64,000 bases of DNA from Imtechella halotolerans (GCF_028743515.2 NZ_CP117969.2:741001-805000); one strand, 5' to 3'; counted from the first letter of the stretch, positions 35,213 through 45,353 are shown. Notes: generated from the sequence alone by a model not told the origin. Translations and numbers: made by a program.

Positions 35213-35698
35213 TTACATTGCTATACTTTTAAACAGTAGTGCGCTTAGATACAGCCCAATTCCATATACTAAATGTATGATGATACTCATAAGTCTTGCT
35301 TTGTTGGGATTTGGAGTTTTAGAGGCAGCCCAGCCAATTCCAAATGAGGGTTGCATTATAAAAAAGGGTGCTATGGTGGTGAGTATGCCAACTACAAGGG
35401 CAGGTACTGGTCTTGGCCTATCTAACCATTGAACTCCATCGAAATATACCAGTAGAAAGGCAAAGCTAATTCCGATGGCATAATGAGCAGTCCAACCAAT
35501 AATTTTCTCATGTTTTATCGGGTTTGCTGTAAAAATGGTGGAATGGGTAAACCGACCCTTCCAGAGATGACCAACCCATCTACCGACGTATTTGTAGTCA
35601 AGGGTTTGTATTCCTATACATCTTAGAAGGAATGTAAAACTGTCCATAATAGCTGTGGCACCTATGCCAATGAGGGTGATTTGAAGAAGGATGTTCAT
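35213..35698 (-). CDS. DUF2938 membrane protein
   Basis: I start at MNILLQITLIG; a longer frame would run into the AraC gene. The 161-residue product has four hydrophobic helices and the DUF2938 signatures GRWVGHLWKGRFTH and IGWTAHYAIGISFA, and ends LVYGIGLYLSALLF. The family is an uncharacterised inner-membrane group. It is transcribed from the same strand as the upstream AraC gene with a 58-base gap, so the regulator may control it. Confidence 0.82.
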   Translation of the reverse strand: MNILLQITLIGIGATAIMDSFTFLLRCIGIQTLDYKYVGRWVGHLWKGRFTHSTIFTANPIKHEKIIGWTAHYAIGISFAFLLVYFDGVQWLDRPRPVPALVVGILTTIAPFFIMQPSFGIGWAASKTPNPNKARLMSIIIHLVYGIGLYLSALLFKSIAM

Positions 35699-35756
35699 CT
35701 TTTTATAAGCAAAAATAGACCGATCTATGCACCTTGGAGTAGGACAATTACATAAA

Positions 35757-36611
35757 TCAATAGGACGAATTATACGATTCTCTGAATTCTTTTGGTGTGT
35801 AGTTGGTATGCTTTTTAAAGAAGCGGATGAAATAAGAAACATCCTCATAGCCCATATAGTAAGCAACTTCCTTTACCTGCAGGGTAGTGGCTAGCAGTAC
35901 TCTTTTAGACTCCAAGATAATTTGATCAACCATTAATTCAGAACTTGATTTTCCAAGCATTCTCTTGGAAAATGTATTGAGTTGCTGGAGACTCACTTGC
36001 AGCTTTTCGGTATAAAAAGGTAGCTTCTTATGTATGCAAACAAATTCTTCCAGCAGAAGTAAATAGGCATCCATAACCTTAGATTCATAGGATTGTTTTA
36101 TCATGTCATCCTTAGAATGGATTTTTTCTCGGTATATATGAAGGAAAAAAAGTTCAAGATAGGCTATGATCGCTTGTTTAAATCCTTCTTTTTGGGTTGT
36201 ATGTTCTTCTCGGAGTAAGTGTAGTAAAGAATAGACTTTAGGAGATTCTTCTCTAAGAAGGTAATAATTTTGACCAAACAAAGCGTTGAACTGCTGTTTA
36301 CTTGTGGCTGTATTGCTATTATAAAAATCCTTGTCAAAGGTGATTAAGTATCCTTGTGTATTTTTATGGAGGTACAATTCATGGATTTGACCAGGACGTA
36401 GGAAATAAATGGAATTTGAGACTACTTTATAGTCCTTGAAGTCAATGGTATGTGTTCCTTTTCCTTTTTGAATTACCAGAATAAAGTAAAAATCATGACG
36501 GTGTGATTTTTCAATCATTTCCTGATTTTTAAGTACCTCATCAAGCTTTAAAATTTGAAAATTTCCAAGTCCTTGGGTATTGGTATATGTTCGTAATTCG
36601 ATACAGTCCAA
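35757..36611 (-). CDS. AraC-family regulator with cupin-like N-domain
   Basis: A 284-residue regulator. The N-terminal half is a cupin/AraC-binding domain (SHRHDFYFILVIQKGKGTHTI, then FLRPGQIHEL), and the last 100 residues contain two helix-turn-helix units with KEVAYYMGYEDVSYFIRFFKKHTNYTP. Upstream of its start the sequence belongs to a segmental repeat also found at 40565; the first ten codons of this gene are duplicated there. Confidence 0.88.
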   Translation of the reverse strand: MDCIELRTYTNTQGLGNFQILKLDEVLKNQEMIEKSHRHDFYFILVIQKGKGTHTIDFKDYKVVSNSIYFLRPGQIHELYLHKNTQGYLITFDKDFYNSNTATSKQQFNALFGQNYYLLREESPKVYSLLHLLREEHTTQKEGFKQAIIAYLELFFLHIYREKIHSKDDMIKQSYESKVMDAYLLLLEEFVCIHKKLPFYTEKLQVSLQQLNTFSKRMLGKSSSELMVDQIILESKRVLLATTLQVKEVAYYMGYEDVSYFIRFFKKHTNYTPKEFRESYNSSY

Positions 36612-37169
36612 ATGATGAATTTAAAAGTAAAGGGATATAGTGCAAGTTAGCAAAAAATTAAAATGTTGATGGTTTTATCTACTAAGGATTAATCGTGCTA
36701 TATCTCTAACCAATTGAGTTGGAGAATTACAATCACAGTTACTAAACCCAATTACATATAGATCAACCTTTGGAATATAAACGCCCATGGATTTAAATCC
36801 AAATATAGATCCGCCATGTTCAATAAAACGGTAATCGTCTGAGTTTTTCACGTGCCATCCATATCCGTTATCTATAGGATTTCCATTGGAGGTGGTATAA
36901 TTTGTAAAGACCTTTTCAGTGGTTTTCTTGTTTATAAGTTCATGGTTTGTGATGGCTTTTTGCCACTTATACATATCATCAACAGTGGACATAAGTGCAC
37001 CCGAGGCGTAGGGTAGGGTGAAACTAATAATCCTACGGTTTAACAGCTGCTCTTTTTTAAGTTGATAGCCTGATGCCCTGTTTTTAATGACTTTTGAGTG
37101 ACTATTGTAATTTGAGGGAGTCATTCCTACCTTTTGGAAGATTTGGTTATTTATAAAATCTTTATAGGA
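36581..37169. repeat. Segmental duplication, left copy (deleted form)
   Basis: From about 36581 to 37163 this DNA matches 40565-41147 almost base for base, covering ten codons of the AraC gene and the C-terminal 149 codons of the hydrolase gene. At ATAGGA (37164) the match jumps to the bases found upstream of the intact gene (41750). So this copy lacks the 602 bases between two ATAGGA words. Confidence 0.85.
36675..37163 (-). pseudogene. Beta-lactamase-like hydrolase, N-terminally deleted copy
   Basis: The last 149 codons are nearly identical to the intact gene at 40659-41735 and keep the HGGS motif (third catalytic motif), but the part encoding the signal peptide, S-x-x-K and Y-x-N motifs is gone. 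A short ATG frame remains, yet without the serine nucleophile it cannot be active. Deletion between ATAGGA direct repeats explains the structure. Confidence 0.85.
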
Positions 37170-37273
37170 CTGTCAAATTAAGGGGTTGGTTGTAGAAAAT
37201 GAGTCTACTCAATAGGTTAACATCGCACTCTATTCAATATGTAAAAAAATATAAATCTATTTTTATTTACAAC

Positions 37274-37831
37274 TTATAAATTACGTATAACTTTACATGG
37301 GTTCCCAGCTGCAATTACATTTGCCGGAATACTCTTTGTCACGACACTCCCTGCTCCTATTATAGAATTATCTCCAATAGTAATACCTGGACAAATAACA
37401 ACACTTCCTCCAACCCAAACATTTTCGCCTATAGTTATAGGTTTAGCATATTCTAAACCTGTATTTCGAATTTTATAGTCCAAAGGATGTGTCGCAGTAT
37501 AAATTTGAACATTAGGACCGAACATGGTTTTACTACCAATATTCACCTCCATAACATCCAAAACTACACAGTTAAAATTGAAGAATACTCCTTCGCCCGT
37601 AATTATATTTGTACCATAATCGCAATAAAATGGTGGTTGTATCCATAAATTATCACCTGCTTGTGGCAATAATTCATTTAATATTCCATCTCGTTTTACA
37701 ACCTCGTCTTCTCGTGAGTCATTCAGTTGTTTTAATAATAATCTTGCTTTTACCCGGTCTTTCATCAGCTCTTCATCAAAGGAATTATAAAGTTCTCCTG
37801 AAAGCATTTTCTGTTTCTCTGTTTTCATCAT
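37274..37831 (-). CDS. Maltose/galactoside O-acetyltransferase (Maa/LacA type)
   Basis: A 185-residue acetyltransferase of full family length. The Mac domain opens it (KQKMLSGELYNSFDEEL), then hexapeptide coils with the catalytic His in IYTATHPLD, and the closing SIIGAGSVVTKSIPANVIAAGNPCKVI. It acetylates simple sugars with acetyl-CoA in the cytoplasm. It follows the acyltransferase-3 gene by six bases on the same strand, so the two form one transcript. Confidence 0.92.
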   Translation of the reverse strand: MMKTEKQKMLSGELYNSFDEELMKDRVKARLLLKQLNDSREDEVVKRDGILNELLPQAGDNLWIQPPFYCDYGTNIITGEGVFFNFNCVVLDVMEVNIGSKTMFGPNVQIYTATHPLDYKIRNTGLEYAKPITIGENVWVGGSVVICPGITIGDNSIIGAGSVVTKSIPANVIAAGNPCKVIRNL

Positions 37832-37837
37832 TTTAAC

Positions 37838-38989
37838 TTACTTTAAATTATTTGTCGTAAAACGATTAGCTAACCAATTTCTTAAAGGTTCATCATATTT
37901 CTTTAATGCGATAAAGGATAGAATTACGGTTCCTATCAAAATCAACATCCCAATTAAAACTCCTTGTCCTAATGGTATATTATTATTGGTGACCCAGGCA
38001 TAAAAAATATAAGTTATAGGAAAATGAATAATATAAATTGGGTATGATATATCACCTAAAACCATACATATTTTCTGGAAAATACCACTTTTAACTTTAC
38101 CAATAGCCCCTAGATAGATAACCACAGGAAACACCAAAATGACAGAAAGAGAATCGTAAATACCATTTATCCATAGATTATCATACCCTCCTAATCTTGG
38201 AAAAGATAAAACTACAACTAATAGGAACCCACTCAATAAGAATGTATTTCTCCCCTCTACAACCGTTACAACACGTCGGAGTAACATTCCCGCCATATAT
38301 GGAAACATAAGTCTTGTGAAACCAATTCTTAATTGTTCAGGCTCTAAGGACCAACCACCAATAATATCGCCATTAGGACTTGTTACGGCTAAATGAACTA
38401 ATGCTATACCTGCCATAAAGACCAATACGGAGAGAATTGTTTTTGATAACTTTCTTAGCACTAAGACATGTAAAATATTTGCAAAGTATTCAAAGAATAA
38501 AGACCAAGCAGGACCGTTAAGTGGATGCATTTCACTCCACCCTCTAATATCCATGGACGGAGGAACTGGAATTAAGGTGTAACCAATAAGTGTTATTAAT
38601 ATTAATTGCCAAACAGAAGTATCTGCTATTTTCGGAAAAAAAGTAGATTCTCCAAAATAAAAACAAATTGCACCTAAAGTCATTCCGAATATAATCATTG
38701 GATGAAGTCTAATTAGTCTTCGTTTAAAAAAATCCTTGACTGTCATTTTGTTCCAACGATCATCATAGGCATGTGCCATAACAAAACCTGAAAGCATAAA
38801 AAAGAAATCAACAGCTAAATAACCATGATTAATAAACTGTTTTATATGATCACCGCCTGAATATACCTCAAGGAAATGAAACAAAACAACTACTATTGCT
38901 GCAATACCACGCAAGGCATCTAGAATTAAAAAATGCCTCTTGGAATCTGAAAATGCAGAACTTGCCCTTACCATATAATAAAATAACAA
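37838..38989 (-). CDS. Acyltransferase-3 (OafA/YrhL-like) membrane protein
   Basis: A 383-residue integral membrane protein with about ten helices. Family marks are FLILDALRGIAAIVVVLFHF with the catalytic His, GYLAVDFFFMLSGFVMAHAYDDRW and FFKRRLIRLHPM. Such proteins transfer acyl groups onto surface glycans or antibiotics. It is upstream of the Maa-like gene and divergent from an AraC regulator, suggesting a small regulated sugar-acylation unit. Substrate unknown. Confidence 0.9.
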   Translation of the reverse strand: MLFYYMVRASSAFSDSKRHFLILDALRGIAAIVVVLFHFLEVYSGGDHIKQFINHGYLAVDFFFMLSGFVMAHAYDDRWNKMTVKDFFKRRLIRLHPMIIFGMTLGAICFYFGESTFFPKIADTSVWQLILITLIGYTLIPVPPSMDIRGWSEMHPLNGPAWSLFFEYFANILHVLVLRKLSKTILSVLVFMAGIALVHLAVTSPNGDIIGGWSLEPEQLRIGFTRLMFPYMAGMLLRRVVTVVEGRNTFLLSGFLLVVVLSFPRLGGYDNLWINGIYDSLSVILVFPVVIYLGAIGKVKSGIFQKICMVLGDISYPIYIIHFPITYIFYAWVTNNNIPLGQGVLIGMLILIGTVILSFIALKKYDEPLRNWLANRFTTNNLK

Positions 38990-39136
38990 TTAGTTTATCT
39001 ATGAAATTTGTCTATAACCAATAAATCTATTCATAAGCTAATAACTAGCGTCAAAAATAGGATTATACTGAACGGAATAATTGTCAAATATTAACTTAAT
39101 ATTGTCTTATATTTAGATTTATAAAATTATTTAAAG

Positions 39137-40003
39137 GTGTATTATATGAAAAAACCAAAATATAGTCATATTGAAATCGATTCTGATAGGTCTTTCTTTT
39201 TTGACCATGTGCATATTGTTTGGGATGAACAAATTTCCTTCCATCAAAGTCCTGATTGGGAATTGTCATATATTATTACGGGTAGTGGAACTAGAGTTAT
39301 TGGGGATGTTATGGAAACTTTTTCTAAAGGAGAAATAATATTTATACCACCTATGATTCCGCATGTTTGGTATTTTGACGAGCATGTACATGATAAAGAC
39401 GGTAAAATTGAAAATATAACAATAATAATTCCTGAATCATTATTAAATAATTGTTTAGAGGTGTTTCCTGAAGCAAAAATTCCAATTGAAAATTTAAAAA
39501 AGATAAGGAAAGGGATGAGTTTGGAAGGTGATATTTTATCTTATGTTCAAACTTTAATGAAATCTATGCTCTATCAAAATAACTTAGAACAATTGTCATC
39601 TCTGCTTAATATTTTTTCCAAAATAGCAACAAGTAAAGACATGAGAGTGGTGGGGTTTACAGAAAAGAAGAATAATAATTCCAAAAAAATGCAGAAAATT
39701 TATCGTTATATTCTTGTAAACTATAATAATAAAATTACCCTAGATGATGTATCAGAACATATGGGAATGAATAGGTCTTCTTTTTGCACTTTTTATAAGA
39801 GAGAGAGTGGGAAATCTTTTTTTTCTGCAATAAGAGAGTATAGAATAAATTGCGCCTGTTCTATCCTAAAAGAAACAAAAATGTCTATTGGCGAAATATG
39901 TTTTGCAGTTGGCTTTAATGATATACCATATTTCAATCGATCTTTTAAAAAACAAATTGGGTGCTCTCCCAATCACTATCGAATCCAAAATAATAAAAGT
40001 TAA
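39137..40003 (+). CDS. AraC-family regulator with cupin N-domain
   Basis: A 288-residue protein. The N-terminal cupin has SPDWELSYIITGSGTRVIGD and FIPPMIPHVWYFDEHVHD, and the C-terminal DNA-binding domain has LDDVSEHMGMNRSSFCTFYKRESGKSF and IGEICFAVGFNDIPYFNRSFKKQIGCSP. It is divergent from the acyltransferase-3/Maa pair and is their likely regulator. Confidence 0.88.
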   Translation: MYYMKKPKYSHIEIDSDRSFFFDHVHIVWDEQISFHQSPDWELSYIITGSGTRVIGDVMETFSKGEIIFIPPMIPHVWYFDEHVHDKDGKIENITIIIPESLLNNCLEVFPEAKIPIENLKKIRKGMSLEGDILSYVQTLMKSMLYQNNLEQLSSLLNIFSKIATSKDMRVVGFTEKKNNNSKKMQKIYRYILVNYNNKITLDDVSEHMGMNRSSFCTFYKRESGKSFFSAIREYRINCACSILKETKMSIGEICFAVGFNDIPYFNRSFKKQIGCSPNHYRIQNNKS

Positions 40004-40164
40004 TAAAATCCATCGTTAGTTCAAAAAAGCCTTATTTTAAAGGTGAAAAATATCTCTATTAAGTAATTACCTTTAAGAGTTCACTTCTTATTGAAGTCAA
40101 ATAACTTAACAATAAAACGAATATCAAAAGTAATGGTAAATTTCTAATCAATATTTTCCTATGC

Positions 40165-40562
40165 TTTTTTTTGGATTTTCCAGTTCTATTTTAAGTTTAT
40201 AATAATCGACTTTTGAAATTGGTAATCGAACATAACTTTCACCAAAGGTGGATTAAACAAATTACCACTGTAAAAAAGGCTTTGAAACACCTTTTTCTAA
40301 TATGTATTCTACATGATATCCTAGTTTGACCATTACTGGATCCTTTTGAATGTCAATTTATGCTTGTTTATTTTAAACTCATTAACCTAGTTTTTAACTT
40401 CATAGCGTGCATCTCATTAGGTTTTGAAAATCAATTTGTGTATTTGTATAAGGTATCTTAACTGTCTCACTTTTTCCTCCTAATTGATCTCTATAAGCTT
40501 GCTCTCTAGATAAACCATATGTGGCATTTCTAATATTTGTATCATTTTGTTTACCTACCATT
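40165..40562 (-). pseudogene. Decayed restriction-fold toxin-like fragment
   Basis: On the minus strand one frame reads GLSREQAYRDQLGGKSETV and TQIDFQNLMR, the next resumes with DARYEVKN and FKINKHKL, and a third with IQKDPVMVKLGYHVEYILEK. Joined, they give a plausible chain with D...(x)EVKN, the catalytic pattern of a PD-(D/E)XK nuclease, as in toxin C-termini of polymorphic toxins. At least two frameshifts and one stop separate the pieces. There is no intact N-terminal delivery domain. The toxin reading is inference. Confidence 0.45.
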
Positions 40563-40564
40563 CA

Positions 40565-41153
40565 TGGTATATGTTCGTAATTCAATACAGTCCAAATGAT
40601 GAATTTAAAAGTAAAGGGATATAGTGCAAGGTAGCAAAAAATAAAAATGTTGATGGTTTTATCTACTAAGGATTAATCGTGCTATATCTCTAACCAATTG
40701 AGTTGGAGAATTACAATCACAGTTACTAAACCCAATTACATATAGATCAACTTCCGGAATATAAACGCCCATGGATTTAAATCCAAATATAGATCCGCCA
40801 TGTTCAATAAAAAGGTAATCGTCGGAGTCTTTCAAGTGCCATCCATATCCGTAATCTATAGGATTTCCATTGGAAGTGGTATAGTTTGTAAAGACCTTTT
40901 CAGTGGTTTCCTTGTTTATAAGTTCATGGTTTGTGATGGCTTTTTGCCACTTATACATATCATCAACAGTGGACATAAGTGCACCCGAGGCGTAGGGTAG
41001 GGTAAAGCTAATGATCCTACGGTTTAACAGCTGCTCTTTTTTAAGTTGATAGCCTGATGCCCTGTTTTTAATGACTTTTGAATGACTATTGTAATTTGAG
41101 GAAGTCATTCCTACTTTTTGGAAGATTTGGTTATTTATAAAATCTTCATAGGA
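40565..41153. repeat. Segmental duplication, right copy (full form)
   Basis: Matches 36581-37169, including ten codons of the AraC gene start, with scattered single-base differences. Here the match continues into an intact hydrolase gene. The two copies are direct repeats about 4 kb apart and flank the Maa/acyltransferase/AraC segment. Confidence 0.85.
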
Positions 41154-41735
41154 TGCACCTGACACTACTTCAATAATATATCCAAGGAGAACATACCCTG
41201 AATTATTGTATTTATACTGCTCGCCAGGTGGAAAATCCATAGGTTCGTTTTTAAAGAAATCAATAAGTTCTAATGGGGTCTTATCTATTGATGCAATGTC
41301 ATTAAGGCCACTAACTTGTGTAAAGTCTTTTACACCAGAGGTATGGGTTAATAAATGGTGGATAGTGATGGAATGACCAGCAGTTGGGTAGTCGGGGATA
41401 TACTTGGTAACAGGATCATCCAGTCCAAGTTTGCCTTCTTCTAAGAGCATCATAATAGCAATCGCAGTAAATTGTTTGCTAAGGGAACCAATTTCAAAGA
41501 CATGATTGGTTTGCATTGGTACACCAAGTTCTAAATTTGCCAGTCCCACTGCTTTTTTATAAATAACCTTCCCTTGTCTAGAAGCTAAGAATACACCCCC
41601 GGGTTGATCCGATTGAAATTTGGTAGCTATAAGTGAATCAATAGATAATTCTATAGATTGTGAGTAGAGTAGGGTTCCTTTAGTACATAATAGGGAGCTT
41701 ATAATTAATACTAGAGACAATAATCGATTCTTCAT
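40659..41735 (-). CDS. Class C beta-lactamase-like serine hydrolase
   Basis: A 358-residue exported protein (signal peptide ending near LLYSQS). The nucleophile is S84 in the S-x-x-K motif (EIGSLSKQFTA), the second motif is the Y-N-N in YKYNNSGY, and the third is HGGS near the C-terminus. These features define the beta-lactamase/penicillin-binding-protein-like family (PF00144), many of which are esterases or D-peptidases rather than lactamases. A truncated twin lies at 36675. Confidence 0.9.
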   Translation of the reverse strand: MKNRLLSLVLIISSLLCTKGTLLYSQSIELSIDSLIATKFQSDQPGGVFLASRQGKVIYKKAVGLANLELGVPMQTNHVFEIGSLSKQFTAIAIMMLLEEGKLGLDDPVTKYIPDYPTAGHSITIHHLLTHTSGVKDFTQVSGLNDIASIDKTPLELIDFFKNEPMDFPPGEQYKYNNSGYVLLGYIIEVVSGASYEDFINNQIFQKVGMTSSNYNSHSKVIKNRASGYQLKKEQLLNRRIISFTLPYASGALMSTVDDMYKWQKAITNHELINKETTEKVFTNYTTSNGNPIDYGYGWHLKDSDDYLFIEHGGSIFGFKSMGVYIPEVDLYVIGFSNCDCNSPTQLVRDIARLILSR

Positions 41736-42129
41736 TTGAAATGTTTCTCATAGGACTGTCAAATGAAAGAGATGGTTACAATAAGTGAGTTTATTGATAG
41801 TATTGGATTATTAATGTATCTAGTTTGAGCTATTTGTTTATATGCTCTGCATTGTTCTTATAACTAATCTCTTATCCTGAACTTTTAGTGATAGATTCCA
41901 ATTTATCAGGTTTAAACGTGAATAGTAATGCGCACTAATTGGATTATAAATAAATGACTGTTTTTACTTACATTTATAATAAGTTTTTGCTATATTTGAA
42001 TTTAAGGATTAGGGCATGTTATATCTCTAAATGATGTGAACATGGTGCTTTTTTACATAACCCTTTACTCCTCATTTATAATAAAGTTTACATGTAACCA
42101 ATAATTAACCTAAAACATTAACCACCAAA
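41736..42129 (+). promoter_or_regulatory. Spacer with promoter for the following membrane-protein gene
   Basis: About 390 bases. TATATTTG at 41991-41998 is an exact TAnnTTTG box 132 bases before the next start; the -33 element is weak. The left end contains the ATAGGA word (41750) used in the deletion that made the twin pseudogene. Nothing else was recognised. Confidence 0.45.
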
Positions 42130-42795
42130 ATGACTAGAGAACAACAATTGAAATTCTGTAAAAAATGTACCAATAGAAGACTTGATATGAAAGTCGGACT
42201 GTTATGTAATTTAACTGGGGAAATGGCTCATTTTGAAAATGAATGTAAATCCTTCAATTTAGACGAAGCTGTTGTAGAAAAAATTGACGACACAGAAGCT
42301 GTTGAGCACAATGAAGTACTAAATAAATTATCCGATAAAAATTTAGAAAAATTTAAAACAGAACAAGAATTACCCAAAGCAATAATTACTGGTATTGTTG
42401 TAGGAGTTTTAGCAGCACTTTTATGGGGGGCTATTACTGTTGCTACAGGATATCAAATTGGATTTATGGCGATAGCTGTTGGAGCATTAGTTGGACTTTC
42501 AATACGGTTTGTAGGGAAGGGAGTTGATAAAATTTTTGGGATTTCCGGAGGAATAATTGCTGTATTAAGTTGTGTATTAGGTAATTTTTTTAGTATCATC
42601 GGATTTATAGCTAATACAGAAGGATTAGGATATTTCGAAACTTTAAATGTATTTAACTATAGCCAGTTAATCCCTATTATGATAGAAACATTTAGCGGAA
42701 TTGACCTATTGTTTTATGGAATTGCAGCCTATGAGGGATATAAATTTTCATTTAGAACTTTTACTGAAAAGGACTTATACGAGCTTGAAAAATAA
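42130..42795 (+). CDS. Membrane protein with N-terminal zinc-ribbon-like cysteines
   Basis: A 221-residue protein. The first 40 residues have C-x2-C (FCKKC) followed by GLLCNLTGEMAHFENEC, a four-Cys arrangement that likely binds zinc. After a charged linker come four hydrophobic helices (IITGIVVGVLAALLWGAI through LLFYGIAAYEG). Similar proteins of unknown function are frequent in Flavobacteriia. It stands alone on the + strand and begins the long same-direction array to the right. Confidence 0.65.
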   Translation: MTREQQLKFCKKCTNRRLDMKVGLLCNLTGEMAHFENECKSFNLDEAVVEKIDDTEAVEHNEVLNKLSDKNLEKFKTEQELPKAIITGIVVGVLAALLWGAITVATGYQIGFMAIAVGALVGLSIRFVGKGVDKIFGISGGIIAVLSCVLGNFFSIIGFIANTEGLGYFETLNVFNYSQLIPIMIETFSGIDLLFYGIAAYEGYKFSFRTFTEKDLYELEK

Positions 42796-42904
42796 CATTT
42801 TGGCACAATGGTGACCAAAAAATGTGTTACTTCATTGTTGGTTTAGTGGTCATGCCATCGATATACAATATTGCATAAATGTATATATCCAGATTCTTAA
42901 AAGA

Positions 42905-43131
42905 AAACACATCGCTATAAGTACGACTGAAAATATCATTGTTACAAAAATGCGCTAGCAGAGCGTGTAAATGGTATTTTAAAAGATGAATTTTATTTGA
43001 ATCAAACCTTTATGAATACAGATCACGCAAAAAAGGCTATAAATAATACAGTATAATTACACAACGAAGTAAGATTATACTTGTTTTTTTATTTTAAAAC
43101 ACCAAATACGGTATACAAATTAACTATTTAA
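42905..43131 (+). pseudogene. IS3-family transposase C-terminal remnant
   Basis: One frame gives NALAERVNGILKDEFYLNQ and the next LHNEVRLYL...FKTPNTVYKL, the end of the rve integrase domain of IS3 orfB, whose last catalytic Glu is in the first piece. There is a frameshift between them and the rest of the transposase is missing. It occupies most of the 395-base gap 42796-43190. Confidence 0.75.
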
Positions 43132-43190
43132 ATCTATGTTTAACCTGTAAACATATTTCAGGATGAGACATTTAAACAAATCAAGCAATT

Positions 43191-44216
43191 ATGAAATTAA
43201 AAATTTTTGTTCTTTTACTATTAATTACTTTTCAAGGCTACTCACAAATATCAGTTAGTGCTCGACATATTGGTAAATCAAGTAAATTTGAAAAAGGAGT
43301 ACTTGAAAAGTTTAAAAATACAGAGACTATTTTTTTATTATCTGGTATTTATGATAAATCAGAATATGATAAAATTTTAAAAACATCTTGGAATGTTACA
43401 CCCTATAAAATTGTTGACTCGGAAAATTTTGACATTGAAGATTACATCAGCGATAAGTATTCAATAGCTCAATTAGGAGTATCTAAGCGAACTAGACGGT
43501 TTAAAGGTAAAGGTATGTATACTATCACTTCCTTATTTACATATGTTGATATAAAAATATATGACAGTGAAGAAATTTTTAAAAAACTAAACAAACTCTC
43601 ACCGAAAAAAAGAGCTAAAAATAAGTATGAAATTATCAATTACAATTCATCAAATATAGCTAGATTTTATATCTACCCTAAAGATGATTTTATAAGCACT
43701 TCTCTATTAGAAGAGATGAATACAATACGTAACTCTTTATATAAAGACGATGTTTTTTTTAATTATAAATTAGGATTTTTACAAAACTATTTTCAAAAGA
43801 TAAATAGCCTTCTTAAGAAGGAACAAATTTACTGGATGTACGAAGATGATTTTCTACCCGAATTGAAGAAATTAGTTAACGAAAAACTTTATATTCCTTC
43901 CTATATGGCAATTAAATATAATGGTTGGACATCTCAAGATGGTGAAGTAGATGATGAAAATATTGAAAAGATTTTCAAAAAGTATAATTACAAATACGAG
44001 GTAATTTCAGATGAGGAATTGAATAATAAAATTCTAAACAATGAAGAACTGTATTATCTTAGATATGTAAGAATGAATGCAGAAAGGTTTTTACAAGTAG
44101 TTAATTCAAAAACTGGAGAAATAATTTACAGAAATTATATTACAGGCATGTCGTATAATATAAAATCAAAAGATATCAAAGAACTGAATGATAAAATTAA
44201 AAAAGCTTCAAAATAA
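43191..44216 (+). CDS. Hypothetical exported protein
   Basis: A 341-residue protein with a clean signal peptide (LLLLITFQGYSQ). The mature part is soluble and rich in Lys, Asp and Asn with no domain I can name; the C-terminal part ends ...VNSKTGEIIYRNYITG, which reads like a periplasmic domain of repeats. It lies between an IS3 remnant and a collapsed cassette-type core site, so it is probably cassette cargo. Confidence 0.55.
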   Translation: MKLKIFVLLLLITFQGYSQISVSARHIGKSSKFEKGVLEKFKNTETIFLLSGIYDKSEYDKILKTSWNVTPYKIVDSENFDIEDYISDKYSIAQLGVSKRTRRFKGKGMYTITSLFTYVDIKIYDSEEIFKKLNKLSPKKRAKNKYEIINYNSSNIARFYIYPKDDFISTSLLEEMNTIRNSLYKDDVFFNYKLGFLQNYFQKINSLLKKEQIYWMYEDDFLPELKKLVNEKLYIPSYMAIKYNGWTSQDGEVDDENIEKIFKKYNYKYEVISDEELNNKILNNEELYYLRYVRMNAERFLQVVNSKTGEIIYRNYITGMSYNIKSKDIKELNDKIKKASK

Positions 44217-44228
44217 TAAACAATTTAT

Positions 44229-44248
44229 AACACTGGTAGCCGTTGCAT
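44229..44248 (+). repeat. Collapsed attC-like core site (site b)
   Basis: AAC (44229-44231) and GTT (44242-44244) cores lie only ten bases apart, with CACTGG / CCG between, and are followed by GCATAAGCC. The same word order occurs at 46188-46211. Compared with the full palindromes further right, the long hairpin arms are missing. Confidence 0.5.
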
Positions 44249-44279
44249 AAGCCCATAATTTTGTATAAACATTTTATAT

Positions 44280-44302
44280 AAACGCCCTTTTTAAGGGCGT
44301 TT
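44280..44302 (+). terminator. Hairpin terminator
   Basis: AAACGCCCTT pairs perfectly with AAGGGCGTTT around a three-base loop; a T-rich stretch follows. It closes the gene at 43191. Confidence 0.75.
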
Positions 44303-44330
44303 GTTGTTTTGAAAGTGATTTCAATCTAAA

Positions 44331-44475
44331 TTAAAACTGATTATTAGGGCTAAAAATGGCTTGTATGTATGCCTTAAGGCGACAAAGAACAAAGCGTAGA
44401 CTTGCCGCTCCACTTTTATTTTGTTTTTCTATAAATTTCAGGTACTTCTTTATATTATAAGCAATGGCCGATAAA
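44331..44475 (-). pseudogene. IS1182-like transposase C-terminal remnant
   Basis: On the minus strand the last 48 codons of a frame read LSAIAYNIKKYLKFIEKQNK and end with FSPNNQF, like the helical C-terminus of IS1182/IS4-type transposases. It is joined head-on to the truncated intron reverse transcriptase at about 44470-44480, so a rearrangement fused two mobile elements. Confidence 0.5.
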
Positions 44476-44838
44476 GGATTGATGCATGGCTTGGTGGGCA
44501 TTACGCTTAGGACGAAAACCATAACTGTGTGTTTGGAAATCTTGCTCGAATATGGGTTGCAGCACTTGTTGTATGGCTTGCTGAAATACCCTGTCTACCA
44601 CTGTGGGAACACCCAAGAGGCGCGTCTTTCCGTTGGATTTAGGTATTTCAATACCCAATATGGGGGCGGACTGGTAATTTCCTTCTCGAATACTTTGAAT
44701 ATACACCTTTTGGTGCTTCTGTAAGTCGGAGAGTAAATCGTTTACCGATTTACCATCCACCCCTGATGCGCCTTTGTTAACGAATATCCGTTGGTATGCT
44801 TGTTGTAGGTTTTCGTTCTTTAATACGTTTTCTATCAT
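44455..44838 (-). pseudogene. ltrA: Group II intron reverse transcriptase/maturase, N-terminal fragment
   Basis: A 127-residue head of LtrA-type protein: LQQAYQRIFVNKGASGVDG (RT-0), LGIEIPKSNGKTRLLGVPTVVDRVFQQA (RT-1) and HSYGFRPKRNAHQA (RT-2/3). The YADD catalytic block, maturase and endonuclease parts are missing; an intact protein is over 400 residues. It lies directly downstream (minus strand) of the intron RNA 5' region. Confidence 0.9.
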
Positions 44839-45350
<512 letters not shown>

Positions 45351-45353
45351 ACA

